Source: Nitrosomonas communis (GTDB lineage: Bacteria > Pseudomonadota > Gammaproteobacteria > Burkholderiales > Nitrosomonadaceae). Taken from it: 44,422 nucleotides of DNA. Shown piece after piece: positions 38,578 to 44,422 of the stretch. The notes below the pieces were generated by a model, which had not been told where the DNA came from, did not search any database, and worked only from the letters and a program-made list of their open reading frames with translations. Position 1 is the stretch's first letter, and the number at the start of each line of letters is the position of its first letter. The position numbers and the translations under genes are program-made. The DNA lies in NCBI RefSeq assembly GCF_024102715.1, contig NZ_JAGFJM010000144.1:1-44422 (forward strand). Direction: 5' to 3'.

Positions 38578-38961
38578 ATGTTTCATTCCATCTTCGCCAT
38601 CTGCCTCGGTGCATCGCTGGGCGCCGTACTTCGCTGGCTCCTGGGAAGCTCGCTCAATGCGCTATTTCCAACCATTCCTCCAGGAACGCTTATCGCCAAT
38701 CTCATTGGCGGCTATCTGATTGGTGTGGCACTTGCCATTTTTGCCAATCATCCCGAACTAGCCCCTGAATGGCGCTTGTTCATCATTACTGGCTTCCTGG
38801 GCGGACTGACCACTTTCTCCACCTTTTCCGCAGAAACCATGACACTGATACAACAAGGACGGTTACTCTGGGCAGCAGGCTCCATCGGTTTACATGTGAT
38901 GGGATCATTGTTGATGACGATGCTTGGGTTAGCGACAATATCACTCTACAGGAATGCTTAA
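38578..38961 (+). CDS. crcB: Fluoride ion channel CrcB/Fluc
   Basis: A small four-TM membrane protein forming dual-topology dimeric fluoride channels. The start is set at the ATG at 38578 ([20 protein letters not shown]), giving 127 residues; upstream codons from 38482 are not conserved. Family motifs are [14 protein letters not shown] and [15 protein letters not shown], which carries the central Na+/F- pore residues. I saw no fluoride riboswitch upstream. A TATAAT occurs at 38448-38453 without a good -35. It is followed after 12 bp by a DUF190 gene, a known partner. Confidence 0.95.
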   Translation: MFHSIFAICLGASLGAVLRWLLGSSLNALFPTIPPGTLIANLIGGYLIGVALAIFANHPELAPEWRLFIITGFLGGLTTFSTFSAETMTLIQQGRLLWAAGSIGLHVMGSLLMTMLGLATISLYRNA

Positions 38962-38973
38962 ATTTCAGGAAAA

Positions 38974-39297
38974 ATGAGCATGCACGGTTATCAATTGACT
39001 TTTTACACCAACCAGTCCCGCCAGCATAATGGTTTACCTTTGGGTGAATGGTTATTGCGGGAAGCACGCCAGCTTGGCATCAGCGGAGCCACCTTGATTA
39101 CCGCTACCGAAGGATTTGGTCATGACGGCAAACTCCATTCAGCGCATTTTTTCGAGCTGAGTGATCAGCCCATTGAAGTGACGATGGCGCTCAGTGCAGC
39201 AGACGCTGAACGCATGTTTACCCGGCTACGTGAAGAAGACATCAACGTTTTCTTTGTCAAAACAGCAGTCGAATATGGCATGAGCGGAGAAAACTGA
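38974..39297 (+). CDS. DUF190 family protein
   Basis: A 107-residue cytosolic protein of the DUF190 family, small ferredoxin-like-fold proteins often encoded next to crcB. Typical stretches are GYQLTFYTNQSRQHNG, GISGATLITATEGFGHDGK, HSAHFFELSDQPIEV and DINVFFVKTAVEYG. It lies 12 bp after crcB, so it should be co-transcribed; a link to fluoride tolerance is inferred from that. Its molecular role is unknown. A second in-frame ATG (38980, MHGYQL) is a possible start. Confidence 0.88.
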   Translation: MSMHGYQLTFYTNQSRQHNGLPLGEWLLREARQLGISGATLITATEGFGHDGKLHSAHFFELSDQPIEVTMALSAADAERMFTRLREEDINVFFVKTAVEYGMSGEN

Positions 39298-39417
39298 CAA
39301 AATATTAACCATGCTCTGAAATGGGTGCAGCAGCACTAAGTCTTTATTACCGTACAAGACGAAAACTATAACGCAAGTGTTCCTTTATCGCGCGTTCGCA
39401 ATCTTTTTTTTACAAAA

Positions 39418-39451
39418 ATGTCACAAAAATAACATTTTCCTCGTTTATAAC
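39418..39451 (+). promoter_or_regulatory. Pho-box promoter of phoX
   Basis: Half-boxes ATGTCAC (39418-39424) and ATAACAT (39429-39435) stand 11 bp apart with an AAAA spacer, against the consensus CTGTCAT-N4-CTGTCAT. A TATAAC -10 (39446-39451) follows after exactly 10 bp, the spacing used at PhoB-activated promoters where the box replaces the -35. 9 of 14 half-box bases match. Confidence 0.6.
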
Positions 39452-39488
39452 TCTTTGCTTCTTACACCTATTTGAGGCAAAGAGAAAT

Positions 39489-41534
39489 ATGAATGATAAC
39501 GATATTGCAGAAAGCAATCATTCGGACAACCCACATTTTTCGACCATACTTGTAAAAAGACTGTCACGCCGGCAAATGCTGACAGGCAGCCTGGGTGTGG
39601 CGGTTGCAGGGATGTTCGGCTTGCCGGAACTAACGGGTCAAGCGGAGGCCGCCGCAAGCGCTTCCACCGCTACCAAATCTGTACCATCACCTAATACGCC
39701 ATTTACTTTGAATCCGACCTTGGGTTTCGAGGCCGTGCCTGTCACACGCTCGGATACTGTCACCATACCAGTCGGTTATAAAGCGCAAGTCTTAATTCCC
39801 TGGGGTACCCCCATAACCGGAAACTACCCGGCCTATGCACCGGATGCATCCAATTCTGGCGTTGATCAGGAACAGCAAGTTGGAGCGCATCATGATGGAA
39901 TGTATTATTTCTCGTTTGAGGATAATCCTAATGCTCATGGCCTGCTGGTCGTCAATCATGAATATGTCGATCAGAATGTATTGCACACCAATGGTCCTAG
40001 CCTGATTACTGGACAACGTCCTGAAGATGAAGTCAGAAAGGAAATTGCCGCGCATGGCATCAGTATCGTTGAAATCAGTAAAGACAGCGCAGGGAACTGG
40101 CAGGTCATTAATGGACGATACAATCGCCGTATCACCGCAAGCACACCGATGGAAATCCGGGGGCCGGTGCGCGGCAGCGATCTGGTCAAAACCAAGTATA
40201 GCCCTGCTGGCACGGAGACGCGCGGCACCATCAACAACTGCGGTAATGGTTATACGCCGTGGGGAACTTACCTGACCTGCGAAGAAAACTGGGCAGGCTA
40301 TTTTGTCAATCGCACCGAACTTGCGCGAGAGCACAGCCGCTACGGTGTCAGTACCAATAATGGCCGTTACCGCTGGGAAACTGCGCAAGGCGGCGCTGAT
40401 GAGTACATACGCTTCGATGCCTCGGTAAAAGGCGGCAGTGCAAACGAGGATTACCGTAACGAGCCCAACGGACAGGGCTGGATCGTGGAAATCGATCCAT
40501 TTAATCCCAACAGCAAGCCGATTAAGCGTACCGCCATGGGCCGATTTGCCCATGAAGGCTGCTGGCTTGCTCCCCCTCAACTGGGTCAACCTGTCGTTTT
40601 CTACTCAGGTGACGATTCTCAAAATGAATATATCTACAAATTCGTCACCAAGGCCCGCTATAGGAAAGATGTCAATGGCGACATCCTGGATGAAGGCACT
40701 CTGTATGTGGCCCGCTTTAATGATGACGGCACGGGGAAATGGCTCGCGCTGGATATCAATGATCCATATTTTCACGCCATGTCCATCAGTAAAGGTGTTT
40801 TCTTCATGGATCAAGCTGATGTGTTGGTCAATACCCGGCTGGCAGCCGATGTTGTCGGTGCTACCAAAATGGACCGGCCAGAATGGGGCGCTGTGCATCC
40901 GCAAAGCCGTGAGGTCTACATGACGCTGACGAACAACAGTAGCCGCAATGCCGCTACGATTGATGCCGCCAATCCACGGGGTCCCAATCCCTATGGTCAT
41001 ATTATTCGCTGGCGCGAGGAAGGTCATCGCTCCTGGGCAACCAAATTCACCTGGGATATTTTCATCCTGGCCGGCCCCGAAGCCGACAGTCAGGTTCTGC
41101 CGCAGCAAAATGGTCCCGCTTTAACGCAGGATAACATCTTTGCCAGCCCTGACGGTCTCTGGATCGATCAAAATGGCATCCTCTGGATTCAGACTGACAT
41201 GAGCGGCTCGCAACAAAGCTCTGGCCCTTTCGGCAATAACCAGATGCTGGCCGCTAATCCGTTTACCGGCGAGATCAAGCGTTTCTTGGTCGGTGCACAA
41301 GACTGTGAAGTAACCGGCATCGTCTCCACTCCGGATGGCAAATCATTGTTTGTCAATTTGCAACACCCTGGAGACCGCTCAGGTGTAAACAACTTTACCA
41401 GCAACTGGCCGGATAATGGCAAAGTCTTCGGGCATCCCGGGGAGCAAGCGGTAACGGTTAATCCGAGCGGCGCACGTCCACGTTCTGCCACAGTAGTGAT
41501 ATCACGTAAAGATGATGGCGTAGTTGGCATGTAA
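39489..41534 (+). CDS. phoX: PhoX-family alkaline phosphatase, Tat-exported
   Basis: A calcium/iron-dependent phosphomonoesterase of the PhoX (DUF839) family that frees phosphate from organic esters outside the cytoplasm. The 681-residue protein has a Tat signal: twin arginines at 27-28 in SRRQMLTGSLGVAVAG. The family hallmark NNCGNGYTPWGTYLTCEENW is present, with VNHEYVDQ, GRFAHEGCW and the late VNLQHPGD stretch. AAAGAGAA precedes the ATG, and the gene has a predicted Pho box. It is monocistronic, followed by paired inverted repeats at 41536-41590. Confidence 0.93.
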   Translation: MNDNDIAESNHSDNPHFSTILVKRLSRRQMLTGSLGVAVAGMFGLPELTGQAEAAASASTATKSVPSPNTPFTLNPTLGFEAVPVTRSDTVTIPVGYKAQVLIPWGTPITGNYPAYAPDASNSGVDQEQQVGAHHDGMYYFSFEDNPNAHGLLVVNHEYVDQNVLHTNGPSLITGQRPEDEVRKEIAAHGISIVEISKDSAGNWQVINGRYNRRITASTPMEIRGPVRGSDLVKTKYSPAGTETRGTINNCGNGYTPWGTYLTCEENWAGYFVNRTELAREHSRYGVSTNNGRYRWETAQGGADEYIRFDASVKGGSANEDYRNEPNGQGWIVEIDPFNPNSKPIKRTAMGRFAHEGCWLAPPQLGQPVVFYSGDDSQNEYIYKFVTKARYRKDVNGDILDEGTLYVARFNDDGTGKWLALDINDPYFHAMSISKGVFFMDQADVLVNTRLAADVVGATKMDRPEWGAVHPQSREVYMTLTNNSSRNAATIDAANPRGPNPYGHIIRWREEGHRSWATKFTWDIFILAGPEADSQVLPQQNGPALTQDNIFASPDGLWIDQNGILWIQTDMSGSQQSSGPFGNNQMLAANPFTGEIKRFLVGAQDCEVTGIVSTPDGKSLFVNLQHPGDRSGVNNFTSNWPDNGKVFGHPGEQAVTVNPSGARPRSATVVISRKDDGVVGM

Positions 41535-41535
41535 G

Positions 41536-41590
41536 CATTGCTAACAAAAAATGATGGCAGAATCAGATTAGCAATGAGCTTGATTCTGCC
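41536..41590 (+). repeat. Interleaved inverted repeats with pseudoknot topology
   Basis: Repeat 1: CATTGCTAA (41536-41544) with TTAGCAATG (41568-41576). Repeat 2: GGCAGAATCA (41556-41565) with TGATTCTGCC (41581-41590). Both are perfect, and each crosses the other. They begin 2 nt after the phoX stop. No T-run follows, so this is not a standard terminator; it may be an alternative-fold or pseudoknot 3' end. Confidence 0.75.
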
Positions 41591-41700
41591 TGTCGCTATT
41601 CCAGCCATGGTATGCAATGCTGCTTCCAGGAAACATGAATCTAAGAGACCAGCTCACCGCGGATTAATTGACAGCTGAGTGAACCATAGCGATCACTTGG

Positions 41701-41716
41701 TGTGATCTTTCTCACA
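41701..41716. promoter_or_regulatory. CRP/FNR-family operator, TGTGA-N6-TCACA
   Basis: TGTGA (41701-41705), six bases, TCACA (41712-41716): a perfect match to the E. coli CRP half-site consensus. It lies 168 bp upstream of the small gene at 41884, in the range of an activator or distal site. Confidence 0.55.
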
Positions 41717-41883
41717 GATGATCAAATCTGGATCAGTTATCTTGTAACCATCATCGGTCACTTGTAATTCACAGTGCACAAGCTGGACCAACAAAGATGA
41801 TTACATATCACCAATCAAAGCTTGCGTCTCCTCGAAGGGTTATGACGCATTTATTGATCAAACACTAACGAAAGGAGAAAGAA

Positions 41884-42198
41884 ATGGCATTTTCAGCACT
41901 CAACAACGATAACACGCTCAATCCAGACAATATCGCGGCTACACAGGCAATTACCAAGCTAATCTCGCCTGTGACTGATGAAGCCGCAGAAAATCATGAT
42001 TCAGCTTCAAAATCACTGGAAATGCCTTCTGAACCGAGGAACTGTTCAGCATGCATGGCAGCAGAAATGGTGGAGCTGCTGTACTGGATGGCTCTTCTGC
42101 GCGGCGTGCCTCTGGCAGAGATTACTGGCGCCAACGCAGATATATCATCTATATCATCTGCTATCGAAAAAATTTCGTGGGCATACTCCAGAGCTTGA
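41884..42198 (+). CDS. Small protein resembling a vanadium-haloperoxidase N-terminal fragment
   Basis: A 104-residue product with an excellent ribosome binding site (AAAGGAGAAAGAA). I recognise no complete domain. The stretch AAEMVELLYWMALLRGVPLAEI closely recalls the ELYWMALLRDVPF region of vanadium-dependent haloperoxidases of the PAP2 phosphatase superfamily, which are normally around 600 residues. The remaining C-terminal vanadate-binding domain is absent, and no continuation is visible in other frames downstream. It may be a truncated, decaying gene or a short protein reusing this segment. The family link is from memory and should be taken as tentative. Confidence 0.45.
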   Translation: MAFSALNNDNTLNPDNIAATQAITKLISPVTDEAAENHDSASKSLEMPSEPRNCSACMAAEMVELLYWMALLRGVPLAEITGANADISSISSAIEKISWAYSRA

Positions 42199-42359
42199 GA
42201 ACGACCTCGTTGCTGGCCATATGCGGTGAGATGTCGCCTTGCCAAGAATAGATTGCATGATAAAAAATATAAGCCTCTCATCAATCAAACTCTCCGCTTG
42301 CCACATTTCATGAGCACCCAGGATAACGTGATCAACGCATAGCTACTCGGTGACGGCAA

Positions 42360-42743
42360 TTATTGAGGCGGCATTTCATAATCCGCAGTGAGCATCTCCA
42401 GCAGATGTCCATTCTGATCACGGAAATAGACCCCGCGCCCGCCATAATTATGATTGATCGTCATGTTCTCCGCTTCACCGGGACCGCTGCCATATTTGAG
42501 CTTTTCCGCTTGCAGGCGCTCGAATATTTCATCAAATTCCTGCTCGGAAACCTTAAATGCATAGTGATGGGATTCAAATTTCTCCCTGCTGTCAAAATCG
42601 AGGCACAAGGTATCATTCACGCGCACCACACTGAAACGGGAAAACTCACCCAAATACTTAAAGCCAAATAGTCTGCAATAAAGCGCTGCCGATGCCTGCT
42701 TATCAAAACACGGCACAATGGTATGGTTGAGTGTAATCGCCAT
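42360..42743 (-). CDS. VOC (glyoxalase/dioxygenase superfamily) protein
   Basis: A 127-residue protein with two beta-alpha-beta-beta-beta modules of the vicinal oxygen chelate fold. Likely metal ligands are His7 (TLNHTIVP), a His in HHYAFKVSE, and the Glu in HLLEMLTADYE; the stretch GGRGVYFRDQNGH is typical of the second module. The substrate cannot be told: candidates are a lyase, a dioxygenase or a resistance protein. AAAGGAGTGCGTT lies upstream of the ATG. It is convergent with the small gene at 41884 and divergent from the NERD-helicase gene. Confidence 0.85.
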   Translation of the reverse strand: MAITLNHTIVPCFDKQASAALYCRLFGFKYLGEFSRFSVVRVNDTLCLDFDSREKFESHHYAFKVSEQEFDEIFERLQAEKLKYGSGPGEAENMTINHNYGGRGVYFRDQNGHLLEMLTADYEMPPQ

Positions 42744-42949
42744 AACGCACTCCTTTCACACGAGATTTAAGCGGGAAATCTTTCAAGTTAGAATTTGTCT
42801 TTTAGAATACCACCAATTCTGAAGTGATAGCGAAAGATGCATCATCGTTCAGGCAGTCATATGCAACTACTGCACACCAACACCTTTCCATGGAAAATTG
42901 GAATACTTCAGCTGCTAAACAGATAGCCATAATCGCCGTTAATATCAAC

Positions 42950-44422
42950 ATGACTACTTTAATTCCTAGCTACTCTAGTTGCATTTCCCGCATGACCGCC
43001 GGTGAAAGACGTTTCGCTCAACGTCTGGAAGCAAAACTGGAAGATGATTATCTTTGCTGGTACGACATTCCGATCGGTCAATCGATGAGGCATCCGGATT
43101 TTATTGTGCTGCACCCAAAACGTGGCTTGCTGATTCTGGAAGTCAAGGACTGGAAACGGGACAGCATCCAAACCATTACCAAAACGGATGTGACTTTGCT
43201 TATGTCCGAAGGATTGATTCACAAGCGCAATCCGCTGGAGCAAGCCCGTCAATATGCTGAGGCAGTGGCCGACATGCTGCAAAGGGATCCGCAACTGGTT
43301 TTCAGCAGCGGTAAAAAACAGGGACAACTCCTTTTCCCTTGGTCGTACGGCGTGGTGCTCCCCAATATCAGCCGCAAGCAGTTTGACAGCACTGATTTGG
43401 GGGAAGTATTAGCGCCTCGCCGCGTCATTTGTCAGGATGAAATGGTTGAATCGGTGGAAATGGAAGCGTTCCAGCAACGCTTGTGGGACATGTTTACCCT
43501 CGGTGGCTATGGCAATCTAAGCTTGCCCCAGATGGATCGGATACGCTGGCATATGTTTCCGGAAATCCGCATACCTGCAAAACAGGGTGAACTATTGAAT
43601 GGTGCTGCAGCAGCGGTTGGCGAGCTACCGGATATTTTACAAGTCATGGATTTACAGCAGGAACAGCTTGCGCGCAGCCTTGGCGAAGGCCATCGAGTCA
43701 TCCACGGGGTGGCAGGTTCTGGCAAAACGCTGATTCTCGGCTACCGTGCAAAATATCTTGCCCGGGTTTGCGCTAAACCGATTCTGATACTTTGCTATAA
43801 CAAAATACTTGCCAAACGCCTCGAACACTGGATACAGCAAAAAGAAATCGGCAGCAAAGTCAATGTCCATACATTCCATGCCTGGTGCCGCCGCCAGCTC
43901 ACGGCTTATCACGTCGACCTGCCCGAAGGGGATGGCGGGCGTGATGGTTATTGGGATGACATGGTGAATCGGCTCATCCGCGCGGTAGATGACAAACTCA
44001 TTCCTTCCGCACAATACGAAGCAGTGTTGATCGATGAAGGCCATGATTTTCGTCCGGAATGGCTCAAACTGGTAGTTCAAATGGTGGATGCGCGCACGAA
44101 TTCACTGCTGGTTCTGTATGATGACGTTCAATCCATTTACCACACAAAAGAAAAACGCCGCTTCAGCTTTAAGAGCGTCGGCATCCAGGCACAAGGGCGA
44201 ACCACCATACTTAAAATCAACTACCGCAATACCCAGGAAATTCTTCAATTTGCGGGTCAATTTGCCAGGCAGTTGCTTACGCCCATCGAAACAGACGAAG
44301 ACAGCGCACCGCGGCTGATGCCGGTTTCTGCCGGACGGCAAGGTCCTAAACCGTTGCTGATCAAGCTCCCCAGCCTTGCGCAACAGGCAAGATACATCGC
44401 GCAGCAATTGAAAGCAGCCCAT
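42950..44422 (+). CDS. NERD-nuclease / UvrD-like helicase fusion (3' truncated by window)
   Basis: Open for 491 codons to the right edge, no stop. The N-terminus (about 15-110) is a NERD nuclease-related domain: TAGERRFAQRLEAKL, HPDFIVLHPKRGLLILEVKDW with the D...E-x-K catalytic pattern. A superfamily I helicase follows, with Walker A GVAGSGKT at 253-260, motif II VLIDEGHDF, motif III LVLYDDVQSIY and motif IV INYRNTQEIL. The start at 42950 (MTTLIPSYSSC) fits the family; an in-frame ATG at 42890 would add 20 residues. No good ribosome binding site is seen. The role is DNA repair or defence against foreign DNA; sequence alone does not decide. Confidence 0.88.
   Translation, partial: MTTLIPSYSSCISRMTAGERRFAQRLEAKLEDDYLCWYDIPIGQSMRHPDFIVLHPKRGLLILEVKDWKRDSIQTITKTDVTLLMSEGLIHKRNPLEQARQYAEAVADMLQRDPQLVFSSGKKQGQLLFPWSYGVVLPNISRKQFDSTDLGEVLAPRRVICQDEMVESVEMEAFQQRLWDMFTLGGYGNLSLPQMDRIRWHMFPEIRIPAKQGELLNGAAAAVGELPDILQVMDLQQEQLARSLGEGHRVIHGVAGSGKTLILGYRAKYLARVCAKPILILCYNKILAKRLEHWIQQKEIGSKVNVHTFHAWCRRQLTAYHVDLPEGDGGRDGYWDDMVNRLIRAVDDKLIPSAQYEAVLIDEGHDFRPEWLKLVVQMVDARTNSLLVLYDDVQSIYHTKEKRRFSFKSVGIQAQGRTTILKINYRNTQEILQFAGQFARQLLTPIETDEDSAPRLMPVSAGRQGPKPLLIKLPSLAQQARYIAQQLKAAH

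Larger units (their letters stand above)
41535..41883. other. Structured intergenic region after phoX
   Basis: About 350 bp. It holds two interleaved perfect inverted repeats (41536-41590), a perfect CRP-type palindrome (41701-41716) overlapping a small GATCAC/GTGATC hairpin (41691-41707), and the AAAGGAGAAAG ribosome binding site of the next gene at 41872-41882. No gene is seen. Confidence 0.6.

Noticed and set aside
39792-40589. 265-codon frame antisense to phoX
   Set aside because: Shadow of the phoX coding frame; phoX has clear family motifs on the plus strand.
1-44422. CRISPR arrays, intact insertion sequences, prophage or integration sites
   Set aside because: No regularly spaced direct repeats, transposase genes or tRNA-linked duplicated ends were seen.

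Overview
The window is about 44 kb of bacterial chromosome with moderate GC and dense, mostly operonic coding. Several blocks point to a betaproteobacterium, most likely a Nitrosomonas-type member of the Nitrosomonadaceae: a complete division and cell wall (dcw) cluster, hupB–tRNA-Val–tRNA-Asp–ppiD, rhodanese–grxC–secB–SH3–gpsA, and gpmA–envC–ctpA–moeB. The family calls and gene order support the class well. The genus is an inference from remembered gene order and protein similarity, not from a search.

Layout. Positions 1-3000 hold a structured intergenic stretch, a cold-shock protein gene, an MTA/SAH nucleosidase, tRNA-Arg(UCG) and an unrecognised membrane protein. Positions 3380-21218, all on the minus strand, are the dcw cluster in transcription order mraZ, rsmH, ftsL, ftsI, murE, murF, mraY, murD, ftsW, murG, murC, murB, ddl, ftsQ, ftsA, ftsZ. 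It makes lipid II from UDP-MurNAc precursors and builds the septal machinery. Upstream of mraZ are a sigma70-like promoter and a 10-bp-period ladder of TGGGN boxes, the known operator type of MraZ. Positions 21515-26526 hold an AlkA-type DNA glycosylase, an incomplete peptide ABC transporter (one binding protein and one permease only) and fabI. Positions 26543-31902 (minus) hold ppiD, two tRNAs, hupB, gpsA, an SH3-domain protein, secB, grxC and a rhodanese-like protein lacking its catalytic cysteine.

Positions 32265-36591 (plus) hold gpmA, envC, ctpA and moeB. An MsbA-like ABC exporter lies convergent to them. Then come crcB and a DUF190 gene (likely fluoride handling), a Tat-exported PhoX phosphatase behind a good Pho-box promoter, a small gene that looks like a remnant of a vanadium haloperoxidase, a VOC-family protein, and a NERD-nuclease/UvrD-like helicase that runs off the right edge.

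Most of the window is conserved housekeeping sequence. The points that deserve a second look are the MraZ ladder, two interleaved perfect inverted repeats with pseudoknot topology after phoX, a consensus CRP-type site upstream of the small haloperoxidase-like gene, the Cys-to-Phe rhodanese, the half ABC transporter, and the structured leader region at the left edge. I found no CRISPR array, no intact insertion sequence, and no clear novel multi-gene system.
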